Source: Steroidobacteraceae bacterium (GTDB taxonomy: Bacteria > Pseudomonadota > Gammaproteobacteria > Steroidobacterales > Steroidobacteraceae). Taken from it: a stretch of DNA of 64,000 nucleotides. The position numbers and the translations under genes were made by a program. Shown here piece after piece: positions 25,922 to 34,615 of the stretch (positions within the stretch are counted from its first letter, which is position 1; each line of letters begins with the position of its first letter). Below the pieces are notes generated by a model. The model did no database searches and was not told where the DNA came from. It saw nothing but the letters and a program-made list of their open reading frames with translations. The stretch is from the NCBI GenBank assembly GCA_025451845.1, contig JANWJS010000009.1, forward strand, positions 44,281 through 108,280, given 5' to 3'.

Positions 25922-26968
25922 ATGTCCTTCCTTAGATTCGTCAAATCCAACTTTCTACGGACGCTGGATTCGGCGGGAGTCAATACCCGCATCCTGAATT
26001 CATCGTGGCGTGATCGCCGGCTGGTGATCGTGTGTTGGCACGGTGTATCGAACGACGATGAGCACCGCTGGAATCCGGGGCTGTTCATGCCTGCGCAGAC
26101 CTTCCGCGCGCGCCTCGCCCTGCTACGCGAGATGAGGTGCAACGTCCTGCCGCTCAGCGAGGGTCTCGCCCGCCTGCGCAGCGGCTCGCTTCCGCCGCGC
26201 GCCGTGTGCCTCACCGTCGATGACGGCGACAGCAGCTTCTATCTGCGCGCCTGGCCGATGCTGCGTGAGTTCGCGTTCCCGACGACACTCTACTGGACGA
26301 CCTACTATTCCACCCGCCCGTACGCAGTGTTCGATCCGATGTTGTCCTACCTGCTCTGGAAGGGACGCGCGAGCACGTTGACCCTGTGCAATCCCGCACT
26401 GCGATGCGATTTGCACAGCCCGCAAGAGCGCCGCCGGGCGTTTGCCACCCTCTATGAGCTCGCCAAAGCCGACCGCTGGAGCGGGGAGCAGAAGGAGGCC
26501 TTCCTGGTGGAGCTGGCCGGGAGCCTCGGTATCGATTACGCCGAGATCAAATCCCGGCGGGTGCTGCGTCTCATCACCCCGGCGGAAGCGAGCTCCATGC
26601 GGGCCGAGGGACTCGACCTGCAGCTTCATACGCACCGTCATCGGGTGCCCACGAGCCCGGATGTGTTTGCCGCGGAGCTCAGCGAGAATGCACGCCACCT
26701 CTGCGCCGCGGGAGCGAAGCGCCCGGCGCACTTTTGCTATCCGAGCGGATCGTTCCGGCCGGAGTTCGCCGGCTGGCTGCGCGAGAGCCGCGTCGAGTCG
26801 GCCACGACCTGTCAGTACGGGCTCATCGAGCGCCGCTCGGATTCTTACTTCCTGCCTCGTCTGATGGATCACGGCGCCACGAGCGCGGTGGAGTTTCGCA
26901 GTGGCTTGAGCGGGATCGCCATGCTGCTCAGCCGCAAGCGCAGGATCTCCGAGCACGGCTTCGCCTGA
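25922..26968 (+). CDS. Polysaccharide deacetylase (NodB homology) family protein
   Basis: A 348-residue protein with NodB-type motifs: 'AVCLTVDDGDSSFYLRAW' near residues 98-115, where the two Asp of the TFDDG motif are kept, and 'LQLHTHRHRVP' near 237-247, the H(S/T)xxH metal-binding motif. 'FPTTLYWTTYYSTRPYAVFD' and 'AHFCYPSGSFRPEFAGWLRE' fit the rest of the fold. These enzymes remove N- or O-acetyl groups from polysaccharides, so it may tailor the EPS repeat. No clear signal peptide is present, implying a cytoplasmic or non-classical location, unusual for polymer modification. Plus-strand single gene convergent with the methyltransferase gene after 16 bp. Confidence 0.8.
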   Translation: MSFLRFVKSNFLRTLDSAGVNTRILNSSWRDRRLVIVCWHGVSNDDEHRWNPGLFMPAQTFRARLALLREMRCNVLPLSEGLARLRSGSLPPRAVCLTVDDGDSSFYLRAWPMLREFAFPTTLYWTTYYSTRPYAVFDPMLSYLLWKGRASTLTLCNPALRCDLHSPQERRRAFATLYELAKADRWSGEQKEAFLVELAGSLGIDYAEIKSRRVLRLITPAEASSMRAEGLDLQLHTHRHRVPTSPDVFAAELSENARHLCAAGAKRPAHFCYPSGSFRPEFAGWLRESRVESATTCQYGLIERRSDSYFLPRLMDHGATSAVEFRSGLSGIAMLLSRKRRISEHGFA

Positions 26969-26984
26969 GAGCCGCCAGACCGGC

Positions 26985-27974
26985 TCACTCCCTGCGGATG
27001 GCGAGCGCCAGCGACGGCGTGATCACCTTGCCGCTCGTCAGCTGAAGGAGCTTGAGGCCGGTCCGGATCGCGCGTTTGAGCCCGCCGTGCCGCGCCGACA
27101 GGCCGCCAAACCACAAGTCGATCCGATCGCCGACTTCCGGGCGCGGCTCGAGGAGGACCGGGCGTCCGTGCTGGCGCAGAATGGCGAGGATCTCCGACAC
27201 GGTTCCGCCCCGGATCCCGTCCCGCAGCAGCTGCTCCCAGGTCACCCGTCCGGCATAGACCCGCGAGAAGCGGCGAACGATCTTCAGTGTCATCCCATCG
27301 GGCAGGTAGTTGATGAGCGGCATGCCGCCGGTCGTATGCACCTCCACCGGTGAATAGCGATACGGAGTCTGATTGAGGAAGAGAATGCCCCCTGGCCTGA
27401 GGCGATTCCAGACGAGCGGCAGCAGCGCCCGCCGCTCCAACGGCAGCAGATGCTCGAAGACGGCGCTGAAGAGGACGAAGTCGAACTCACCCAGCCCCTC
27501 CGGGAGGGCATCGCCCGAGGGCGAGCGCAGGAACCGCACGCGCTCGAGCCCGAAATGCTGCGCACGCAGCTGTGCGATACGCAGCAGCCGCTCAGCGAGC
27601 TCGACGCCTACGATCTCGCATTCGGGAAGGATCCGCGAGAGCACCACCGAGGAAGCGCCGGAGCCGCAGCCGAAGTCGAGGATGCGCTTGCCGCGAAAAG
27701 CCTCGGGCGGCAGATAGCTCAGCATCTCGTGCCGCAGGTAATGCTCCACGTAGCGCGGGTCTTCCTCGCGCATGATCTCGTCGCAGACGTAGAGACCCTT
27801 GGTGGCCTGGATCTCCTGGATCAGTCCGAGCGGGTAGTGGCTGACCCAGCGATTCGCCCGCACCTGCAGCCCCGGCTTCGGGCGCACCGAAATGCGCCAG
27901 CGGTCGCCGGACAAGGGCTCGAGCCCGACGATGCCGCCTTCGGATTGAAGCTCGATGGCAGTTGGCGCGCTCAC
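26985..27974 (-). CDS. Class I SAM-dependent methyltransferase
   Basis: A 329-residue protein. The SAM-binding motif I is 'KRILDFGCGSGASSVVLSRI' near residues 95-115, with 'CEIVGVELAERLLRIAQLRA' next and 'FDFVLFSAVFEHLLPLERRA' (motif IV) later, then 'LVWNRLRPGGILFLNQTPY'. The C-terminal part after 'GRVTWEQLLRDGIRGG' is family-specific. It probably O-methylates a sugar or lipid-linked intermediate of the EPS. Two GTG codons compete; the one at 27974 has AGAAGG at a better distance than that at 27980. It is the last gene of the eight-gene minus-strand export operon, 12 bp after the preceding methyltransferase. Confidence 0.82.
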   Translation of the reverse strand: MSAPTAIELQSEGGIVGLEPLSGDRWRISVRPKPGLQVRANRWVSHYPLGLIQEIQATKGLYVCDEIMREEDPRYVEHYLRHEMLSYLPPEAFRGKRILDFGCGSGASSVVLSRILPECEIVGVELAERLLRIAQLRAQHFGLERVRFLRSPSGDALPEGLGEFDFVLFSAVFEHLLPLERRALLPLVWNRLRPGGILFLNQTPYRYSPVEVHTTGGMPLINYLPDGMTLKIVRRFSRVYAGRVTWEQLLRDGIRGGTVSEILAILRQHGRPVLLEPRPEVGDRIDLWFGGLSARHGGLKRAIRTGLKLLQLTSGKVITPSLALAIRRE

Positions 27975-27986
27975 CGACACCTTCTC

Positions 27987-28736
27987 TCACCGGGACGTGC
28001 TGGTCCGTGCAATGAGGAGCAGGTTGTTGTGTCGCCACGGGAGCCGTCCGCCCGAGAGCATCGAAGTCAGGAATGCGGCCGCGATCATTCGGCGGTCGCC
28101 GGCATAGCTGCACAGGCGGTAGAGCTCCGATTTCATCCCGTTACCGAGGCAGAACGAGCGCAGTCCCCGCTCGGACACGACCCGGTCGTAATAAGTCCGG
28201 TACGGCCCGTGACCCAAAGTCCCGGCCTGACGGTAACCGAGCACGTGGCGGTAGATCATCACGTGAGCCCAGAACGGCGTCATGCGAGTCAGAAAGCCGT
28301 AGGCCGAGTCCCGGTCGGGAACCTTGAGGATCAGCATCCCCCCCGGGGCCAGCCAGCGCATGAAGCGGTCGAGCACCTGCCGCGCGCCGCTCACGTGCTC
28401 CAGCACGAAGGCGTTGTAGATGACGTCGAATGAATGCGGCGCGAAGTCTGCGGTGCGAAGGTCGCCGACGACCGCCTGGTGCAGGTCGGTGCGCGCGGCG
28501 AGAGCGTCGGCGTCGAGGTCGAGGCCCGTGAGCGTGAAAGGCACGGAAAGCTTCAGCGGCCAGTTCCTGCCGCAGCCGGCCTCGAGGATGCGCACCGGCC
28601 CGGGGAGCGTCTCCAGGCGCGCCCGCAGCATCTCGTTCATGGCGTCGAAGGTCAGATAGGGGGCTGCCGCCTGCGTGCGCTTTACACGTGCTCGGGCGGT
28701 ACCGGCCGCCTCTACCGCTGCTGCTTCAGATGACAT
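27987..28736 (-). CDS. Class I SAM-dependent methyltransferase
   Basis: A 249-residue methyltransferase. Motif I reads 'VRILEAGCGRNWPLKL' near residues 48-63, then 'FTLTGLDLDADALAAR', 'HSFDVIYNAFVLEHVSGARQ' and 'FMRWLAPGGMLILKVPDRDS'. The rest, 'RTYYDRVVSERGLRSFCLGN', is typical of polysaccharide-cluster methyltransferases. The acceptor is unknown; a sugar of the EPS repeat is the natural guess. The ATG lies 11 bp inside the end of the preceding glycosyltransferase gene, so translation is probably coupled. The frame remains open upstream but only within that gene. Confidence 0.82.
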   Translation of the reverse strand: MSSEAAAVEAAGTARARVKRTQAAAPYLTFDAMNEMLRARLETLPGPVRILEAGCGRNWPLKLSVPFTLTGLDLDADALAARTDLHQAVVGDLRTADFAPHSFDVIYNAFVLEHVSGARQVLDRFMRWLAPGGMLILKVPDRDSAYGFLTRMTPFWAHVMIYRHVLGYRQAGTLGHGPYRTYYDRVVSERGLRSFCLGNGMKSELYRLCSYAGDRRMIAAAFLTSMLSGGRLPWRHNNLLLIARTSTSR

Positions 28737-29760
28737 GTGGGTGTGACTCACTGGAAGGCGCCTCCAGCGCCGGCTGCGGCCGCTGCGCGGCCGGCCCTGG
28801 CGCGACGTAGCGCACGACTTCCTCGATCTGGTAGTCCTTGATGTCGCGTGCATGCGTGAAAATGATGAGCTCGCCGAGGAGTCCGAGCGCGAAGAGTTGC
28901 AGGCCGAGCACGACGAGCAACGATGACAGCAGCAGCGCCGGGCGGTCGGCCAGCGGGTGATGGAAGGCCAGGCGATCGATGGCCAGCCAGGCGACGAGCG
29001 CCGCGCCCACCACAAAAGTCGTCACCCCCACCATGCCGAAAAAGCGCAGCGGCTTCTTCGTGAACCGCACCAGGAAGAACACCGTGCAGATGTCGAGCGC
29101 CCGGCGGACGTATTCCCGCGACGAATAGCGGCCATCGAGGCGGTCGAGCGGCGACTGGTGCAGCTCGACCTCCAGCACTTTGAACCCGAGCCGGCCGGCG
29201 AGCACGGGCAGGAAGCGGTGTTGGTCGCCATAGAGGTTGATCTCTTCCAGCACCCGGCGCTTCATGGCCCGGGCGCCGCAGCCGAGGTCGTGGAACCGCT
29301 GGCCGGTGATCGAGGCCAGGAGGCGATGGAACGCATCGCGGCGCACCGCCTCGAAGCGGCTGCCCGCGCGCGGCCAGCGGCGCCCGATCGCAAGGTCGGC
29401 GGTGCCCAGCGCGCGGACGAGCCGGCCGATCTCGCTCCCGGCGACCTGGTGATAGGCGGGCAGGGTCACGATGATCCGGCCGCGGGCACGTTGGAATCCG
29501 GCCACCAGCGCGGTGGCCTCCTCGAAACGGCGGGTCAGGCTGATGACCGAGACCTGGCCACCCGAGGAAAGCAGCCGCTGGACGTCCGATGCGACCTCCG
29601 GCCTCGGCCCATCGAGCACTACGATGACCTCATAACTGGACCCGAGCGCCTCGAGGCCCGTCTTGTAGTCGGCGTAGAGCGCCAGCATATCGGCCGCGTG
29701 CCGGCCGCCCACGGGGATGATGACGGAAATATCCACTTTGCCGCTGATGGAGTCACTCAT
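28726..29760 (-). CDS. Glycosyltransferase family 2 with C-terminal membrane helices
   Basis: A 344-residue GT-A fold enzyme. The start 'VDISVIIPVGGRHAADML' and 'EVIVVLDGPRPEV' resemble GT2, but the usual DxD region reads 'GRIIVTLPAYHQVAGSEIGR', lacking the typical acidic pair, which may signal reduced or altered metal use. 'DLGCGARAMKRRVLEEI' and 'YGDQHRFLPVLAGRLGFKVL' match polyprenyl-phosphate transferases of the DPM1/ArnC type. Two membrane helices lie near residues 243-265 and 280-305. It overlaps its upstream GT2 neighbour by 8 bp; the two look like an ancient duplication. Possibly it loads a sugar on undecaprenyl phosphate or acts as a partner of that neighbour. Confidence 0.8.
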   Translation of the reverse strand: MSDSISGKVDISVIIPVGGRHAADMLALYADYKTGLEALGSSYEVIVVLDGPRPEVASDVQRLLSSGGQVSVISLTRRFEEATALVAGFQRARGRIIVTLPAYHQVAGSEIGRLVRALGTADLAIGRRWPRAGSRFEAVRRDAFHRLLASITGQRFHDLGCGARAMKRRVLEEINLYGDQHRFLPVLAGRLGFKVLEVELHQSPLDRLDGRYSSREYVRRALDICTVFFLVRFTKKPLRFFGMVGVTTFVVGAALVAWLAIDRLAFHHPLADRPALLLSSLLVVLGLQLFALGLLGELIIFTHARDIKDYQIEEVVRYVAPGPAAQRPQPALEAPSSESHPHVI

Positions 29761-30712
29761 GGGTGGCGGCGCCTCTGACGAGCAAGTGTTGAGTCAGGGC
29801 GGAGAACTGGTGCTCGCGCACATCGCCCAACTTGTAGATGAGCTCGCCGACGGCTCCGGCGGCGAGCAGCATGACGGTCGAGGTGAGGAAGATCACGCCC
29901 GTGCCGGCGATCGAGAGCGACATGCGCCCTTGCACCGCCAGGGTGAAGCACGTCCATCCCAGCGCCAGCGCCGCGGCGCCCAGCGTGGGGAGCGACAGCA
30001 TCCCAAACCAGAGCATCGGCCGCGCCGTGAACGAGGCGACGGTCTTGATCACCATGAGGTCGAGCAATACCTTGTAGATGCGCGAGAGGCCGTACTTGGA
30101 GCGTCCGAACTGGCGCGCATGGTGACGCACGCGGATCTCCGCGATTCGCGGACCCGCGATCGAAGCCATGGCCGGGATGAACCGGTGCATCTCCGAGTAG
30201 AGCGGGATCTGCTTGATGAGGCAGGCGCGATAGGCCTTGAGCGAGCAGCCGTTGTCGCGGATCGGCACACCGGTGACCTTCGCGATGAGTGCGTTGGCGA
30301 TGCGCGAGGGAACCTTGCGCGTCCAGAGCTTGTCCTGTCGGTCGTAACGCCAGCCGACCACGATGTCGTTGCCCTCGTCGATCCGCGCGAGCAACTCGCC
30401 GATGTCCTCGGGATCGTTCTGCAGATCCCCGTCCAGGGTCACGATGATCTCTCCCCGGGCCTCGGCGATGCCGGCCGCCATCGCAGGCGTCTGGCCATAG
30501 TTGCGGCGGAACTTCACCAGGCACACGCGCGGATCGGCCCGCGCGATCTGGTCCGCGACCCGCACGGTGCCGTCCCGGCTGCCATCATCGACGAGCACGA
30601 TCTCGAAGGAGACGCCGAGCGGCTCGACACCCCGGACGATCGCGGCATAGAGCGGTCGCACGCTCTCCTCTTCGTTGAAAAGCGGGACCACGACCGAAAG
30701 ATCGAGCTGCAT
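29753..30712 (-). CDS. Glycosyltransferase family 2, DPM1/ArnC-like
   Basis: A 319-residue GT2 enzyme with complete motifs: 'LSVVVPLFNEEESVRPLYAA', 'FEIVLVDDGSRDGT', 'EIIVTLDGDLQNDPEDIGEL' with the metal-binding Asp pair, 'VGWRYDRQDKLWTRKVPS' and 'DNGCSLKAYRACLIKQIPLY'. Two membrane helices follow near 232-258 and 263-290. Such enzymes transfer a sugar from a nucleotide donor to undecaprenyl phosphate on the cytoplasmic face. The product could feed a GT-C enzyme such as the GT39-like protein at 47690-49651. Its start shares a base with the stop of the CpsD-type gene, and its end overlaps the next GT2 gene. Confidence 0.88.
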   Translation of the reverse strand: MQLDLSVVVPLFNEEESVRPLYAAIVRGVEPLGVSFEIVLVDDGSRDGTVRVADQIARADPRVCLVKFRRNYGQTPAMAAGIAEARGEIIVTLDGDLQNDPEDIGELLARIDEGNDIVVGWRYDRQDKLWTRKVPSRIANALIAKVTGVPIRDNGCSLKAYRACLIKQIPLYSEMHRFIPAMASIAGPRIAEIRVRHHARQFGRSKYGLSRIYKVLLDLMVIKTVASFTARPMLWFGMLSLPTLGAAALALGWTCFTLAVQGRMSLSIAGTGVIFLTSTVMLLAAGAVGELIYKLGDVREHQFSALTQHLLVRGAATHE

Positions 30713-31530
30713 CAGTAGTACGGGCTATCGTTGCGCTCGGTGGAGCGATTGAGGACCACGCCGAGGACGTTGAGCTCGGCGAGCACCTCCTTGGCGTTGG
30801 CGAGCGTGCGGCGCGCCGTGAGTCCCTGTGAAGCGACGAGCAGGAAGCTGTCGACGCGTGGCGCAAACGCCAGGACGTCATCGCTCACCATGATCGGCGG
30901 CATGTCCAGGATCACGATGCGCCGCGGTGTCTGCGCCTCGAGCGCATTGATGAAATCGGCCATCCTGGCCGAGAGCAGGTGCTCCGAGGAGGTTTCCACG
31001 GGGCTGGCATTCGGTACCACCGCCAGGCGCTTGATGCCGATGTCGTAGACGATCTGCTCGAGCTCCGCCTGCCCGGTGAGGAAATCGGTGAGGCCGTATT
31101 CGTAGCTCATGCCGAGGTAGGCGCCGAGCTGCGGCCGCTGCAGGTCGAGATCCACCAGGAACACCCAGGCGTTCGGGTCCTGCGCCAGGGCGATCGCGAG
31201 ATTGATCGCGGTGAGGGTCTTTCCCTCGCCGGCGCCGGTACCGGTGATTCCCAGGGTGCTCCAGTTGTTCTCCGTCATCCGGTGCAACACCCGGGTGCGC
31301 AGGATCTTGTAGGCGCGCGACACCGCGACATCCTGCACGCGCAGCAACACCCGGCTGCGCTCCAACGCGTCGGGGTCCACCGGCGCGGGGCGATACTGCT
31401 GTACCGCCGCTTCGGGCACCGGGGTGAGGGTCGGCCGCCCGCGCGCAGCCGCTCCGGCCGGACTCGCCGCGACACCCGTCGCGGCGCGCTCGTGCGCCTG
31501 GCGGCGCATCACTTCCTCGATCAGGCTCAT
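30712..31530 (-). CDS. CpsD/CapB-type tyrosine kinase, EPS chain-length control
   Basis: A 272-residue cytoplasmic P-loop protein. Walker A is 'GITGTGAGEGKTLTAINLAI' near residues 97-116, Walker A' 'VFLVDLDLQRPQLG' and Walker B 'RIVILDMPPIMVSDDVL' follow. These are the BY-kinase motifs of proteins that pair with Wzz-type co-polymerases to control polymer length. The C-terminus ends 'NDSPYY', only two Tyr rather than the usual cluster, so autophosphorylation may be limited. Here kinase and co-polymerase are separate proteins, as in Gram-positive CpsC/CpsD, and the co-polymerase gene lies 41 bp upstream. GTG and ATG starts farther upstream were not needed. Confidence 0.87.
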   Translation of the reverse strand: MSLIEEVMRRQAHERAATGVAASPAGAAARGRPTLTPVPEAAVQQYRPAPVDPDALERSRVLLRVQDVAVSRAYKILRTRVLHRMTENNWSTLGITGTGAGEGKTLTAINLAIALAQDPNAWVFLVDLDLQRPQLGAYLGMSYEYGLTDFLTGQAELEQIVYDIGIKRLAVVPNASPVETSSEHLLSARMADFINALEAQTPRRIVILDMPPIMVSDDVLAFAPRVDSFLLVASQGLTARRTLANAKEVLAELNVLGVVLNRSTERNDSPYY

Positions 31531-31571
31531 GAGTCGCTTTTACCTCGCCGCTCGAGCAGCTCTTTGAAGCA

Positions 31572-33254
31572 TCAGGAGTAGAAACTTCGCGCCGTCGCCA
31601 GCACCACGGCCGTGCCCAGGAGGACGCACACAGTCAGCATCGCCACGTGCAATCGGTGCCGCCGCGCCGTCGCCGAGTCCTGGATTTCAGGGATGACGCC
31701 GAGGGGCGAGAGCGCCAGCACGCGGCGGATATCACGGCTGCCGCGCACGCTCTGATCGACACTTTCGGCGATCACGACCGCTGTCAGGCTGAGCAGGATC
31801 GCAAGCATCAGTCCCACGACGGCGATGGCGAGCCGCTTTGGCTTACCCGGCGCGAGCGGCACGGACGGCTGCTCCAGGATCCGGATCCGGTCGCTGCGCC
31901 CACTGGCGATCGCCTGGCTCGTGAGCTGGGCGTCCATCTGGTATTTGAGCAGCTGGTTGTACTTGGTTTGCGCGAGCTGCAGGTTGAGCGCGAGTCCCTT
32001 GTACTGCCGCTCCACCTGCGGCGCCGCCTCGACGTGTCCTTCCACGTCCATGAGCTGCTTGTGCATTTGCGCCGATTGCCTTTCGAGCGCGTCGGTCTGC
32101 GTCTGGTTCGCCTTGAGCTGCGTCTCGAGCTGGATCACCGCCGGAGAGCCGGCGGCATTGCCGACGTACTTCTCGCCCGAGGCGATGCGCGTCTTCAGGG
32201 TTTGGATCTGCCGTTCGAGGCGCTTGACGTCGGGGAAATCCTCACTGTAGCGAAGCTTCGCCTGCGCAAGCTGCTGCTCCTCGGCCCGAAGCTGCGCCGG
32301 AAGCGACAGGCTGTTGACCGCCCCCCCGCCCTCCTTCATGGCATCGATCTGCTGGCGCAGCGCGATCATGTCGGGGTAGTCCGGGTCGTAGGTGGCGAGC
32401 TTCTTGTTGTACTCCGACTGCAGCTGCGACAGCAGCCCCTGATCGTCGCCCGAGTTCTTGGCGGCATCGAGCTGCTGCTGCAGGAACACCCGGTTCTGAC
32501 GCAGCGCCTCGATCTGCTGCGTGAGATTGTCGAGGTCACGTTGCGTGGTCTGCATCATGTTCATGTTGAGATCGGTGAGCCCCGGCAGCTGGTCGTAGTT
32601 CTTCGCCTTGAACGCGGCGAGCTTCGATTCGATCCCGGCGATCTGCTGCCGATAGGCCTGCGTCTGCGTGTCGTAGAACTCCTCGGCCGCCTTGGCGCTC
32701 ACGAGCCGGCCGCTGCGGTTCTCCATGAGGAAGGCGTTGGTGAGCCAGGTGGCGGCGGCGGCGGCAACCTCGGGGTCGCGGCTCTCGTAGGTCACCGTGA
32801 AGGCCGAGATGATGTCCAGATTGCGGCCGGTGTTCGGGTCGAGCACCGACGTGCGCACGGTCTCTACGTGCGCACGGCGCTTGACGATGGCAACGGCATC
32901 ACTGGGATCGGTGCCCGCAGGAACGACACCCGGTACTGCGGCAATGAGCAGCTTGAGGCTGGCGTCGCTCATGGCGCCGCTGGCCAGGCTATCGACGTAG
33001 GCGTCGCGGTACTGCTCCTGCAGGCGCTGGCTCGCATCGGCATTGGTGCTCGCCGCCGGCATCTCGCCCGGGACGGTCGCGTCCGTGAAGCTGAAAAGAC
33101 CCGTCGAGATATAGATGTTGGGCAACCCGACCGCGAGCGCGGCCGCGATCGCGATGATCGGTAGCGCGATGCTGGCCAGCAGCATCCGCCGACGCTTGAT
33201 GGCCGCCAGATAGTCCGACAGGTCCAGGCTCGGGGCTTCTTCATGCTCCGCCAT
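31572..33254 (-). CDS. Wzz/GumC-type polysaccharide co-polymerase
   Basis: A 560-residue inner-membrane protein with the Wzz domain. A first helix lies near residues 25-48 ('RMLLASIALPIIAIAAALAV'), a long periplasmic part (about 50-490) is rich in coiled coil ('LDNLTQQIEALRQNRVFLQQ', 'ERQIQTLKTRIASGEKYV'), and a Pro-rich motif 'PSVPLAPGKPKRLAIAVVG' leads into the second helix. An additional hydrophobic segment near the C-terminus ('VAMLTVCVLLGTAVVLAT') suggests a third helix. It sets EPS chain length and bridges to the exporter. ATG 33254 has GGAG eight bases upstream; ATG 33260 would overlap the previous stop. Kinase domain is absent and encoded separately downstream. Confidence 0.88.
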   Translation of the reverse strand: MAEHEEAPSLDLSDYLAAIKRRRMLLASIALPIIAIAAALAVGLPNIYISTGLFSFTDATVPGEMPAASTNADASQRLQEQYRDAYVDSLASGAMSDASLKLLIAAVPGVVPAGTDPSDAVAIVKRRAHVETVRTSVLDPNTGRNLDIISAFTVTYESRDPEVAAAAATWLTNAFLMENRSGRLVSAKAAEEFYDTQTQAYRQQIAGIESKLAAFKAKNYDQLPGLTDLNMNMMQTTQRDLDNLTQQIEALRQNRVFLQQQLDAAKNSGDDQGLLSQLQSEYNKKLATYDPDYPDMIALRQQIDAMKEGGGAVNSLSLPAQLRAEEQQLAQAKLRYSEDFPDVKRLERQIQTLKTRIASGEKYVGNAAGSPAVIQLETQLKANQTQTDALERQSAQMHKQLMDVEGHVEAAPQVERQYKGLALNLQLAQTKYNQLLKYQMDAQLTSQAIASGRSDRIRILEQPSVPLAPGKPKRLAIAVVGLMLAILLSLTAVVIAESVDQSVRGSRDIRRVLALSPLGVIPEIQDSATARRHRLHVAMLTVCVLLGTAVVLATARSFYS

Positions 33255-33256
33255 GA

Positions 33257-34615
33257 TCATCGCTCCTGCGGTAGGCCGGTGAATTCGGGCAGAGGCTCAT
33301 ACCGGCTCAAAGGTTGATAGATGAAGGAGAGCCCGATTGCGTTCGAGGACGCAGACGACGTGCCCTGGAAGCGCTGCCAGATGAAGTCGTACTTGGCCTC
33401 CAGCCGAACGCTCTGCGTGAACTGGTAGTCGAAGCCGCCCTCGGCGGTGAAATAGTCCTCGCCGTTGATCGCGAGCCCCGACTCGCTCGAGGACCCGCGC
33501 AGCTCGATTCCGCGTGCGGCGAAAAAGCCCGAGAACCGGGGCGCGAAAGCGTGCAGGACCCTGAAGCGCGCTTCATTGCTGATCACTTGCGAGCCCACAT
33601 CGCTGGGAGAGAGGGATCGCAGCAGGTCGACGGTGACTTCGGTCACCTGGTAGCGCAGCTCGACACCCACGCCACCAGTTACGCCGTTCGTGGTGACGGT
33701 GCCGGCCGTGGTCACTTCGGTCACGGTGGGGGGCAGGCCGGGACGCCGCTGCGGGGAAGTGATCGTAGTGGTGTTGGTCACGTCGGCTTTGCTTCGGTTG
33801 TCGCCCAGCCGTGCATAGAAGTGCGCGATCTGCGAGCGCACCACATCCCACTGCACGTTGACACCGTAGGTGTTCGTGTCATGCCCCCCTTTTGCCGGGA
33901 CGAAGCGGGATGCTGCGCCGTTCAGCGACAACGTTGAGAGCTGTGTCACGTTGAAGATCAGGCCCGCCTGCCCGCCGTAATCCTGGTAGCCCACCTGGGT
34001 GATCGCGCCGGCGTTGGCGGTCGCCTGGTTTTGCGCGCCTCCCTGCAGGCTGCTGAAGCTCGCGCGATCGTAGGTGCCCTGGAGATTCAAGTGCGTGCGC
34101 TGGGTGAGGTCATAGGTGAAAATCGGCGTCACGTGCTCGAGCTGCTCGCGGTTGCGGAAGCTGACGAGCCCGCTCTCGCCGCCGACCACCTGCCCGAGCG
34201 CGACACCGGCAAAGTTCGCCGGCAGCAGCTCGGAATAGATCACCGACTCGTTCGCGTACGAGGCGACGCCCGTGAAGTCGGACCGCTCCGTGCGGGTGTC
34301 CCAATTGAGATTGAGATAGCCGTCAGTCGACTGATCCGCGTGATCGCTCGGAAAATAGTCCGAGCGCACCCGCGGCACGATCTGGAGCTTGGACGTCGGG
34401 GAGACGAGCTGCGCATCGACGGCCGCGTCGATGTACGGGCCATACACCTGCACCTCATCGGCCGAGGTGTTCGCCAGGCGGTAGTTGTTGTTCCAGGTGC
34501 CGCCGAACTCGATGCGCGGCAGGACTTCCCAGTTGTCCGCGGCGGCGCCGTGGCCAATGCCCAGCAGCGCTCCGGCGCCGAGGGCTACGTAGAGCCTACG
34601 GCACGACGACGACAT
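33257..34615 (-). CDS. Outer-membrane beta-barrel protein of the EPS export operon
   Basis: A 452-residue protein with a signal peptide (cut after 'GIGHGAAA', about residue 26) and then alternating amphipathic strands throughout ('RIEFGGTWNNNYRLANTS', 'HLNLQGTYDRASFSS', 'VGVELRYQVTEVTVDLLR', 'SVRLEAKYDFIWQRF'), as in a large outer-membrane barrel. Proteins of this kind stand beside Wza-like exporters and Wzz proteins in EPS loci and may complete the exit channel or guide the polymer. The exact role is unproven. Its ATG lies 20 bp inside the Wza-like gene and its stop overlaps or abuts the co-polymerase start, so the three are tightly coupled. Confidence 0.8.
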   Translation of the reverse strand: MSSSCRRLYVALGAGALLGIGHGAAADNWEVLPRIEFGGTWNNNYRLANTSADEVQVYGPYIDAAVDAQLVSPTSKLQIVPRVRSDYFPSDHADQSTDGYLNLNWDTRTERSDFTGVASYANESVIYSELLPANFAGVALGQVVGGESGLVSFRNREQLEHVTPIFTYDLTQRTHLNLQGTYDRASFSSLQGGAQNQATANAGAITQVGYQDYGGQAGLIFNVTQLSTLSLNGAASRFVPAKGGHDTNTYGVNVQWDVVRSQIAHFYARLGDNRSKADVTNTTTITSPQRRPGLPPTVTEVTTAGTVTTNGVTGGVGVELRYQVTEVTVDLLRSLSPSDVGSQVISNEARFRVLHAFAPRFSGFFAARGIELRGSSSESGLAINGEDYFTAEGGFDYQFTQSVRLEAKYDFIWQRFQGTSSASSNAIGLSFIYQPLSRYEPLPEFTGLPQER

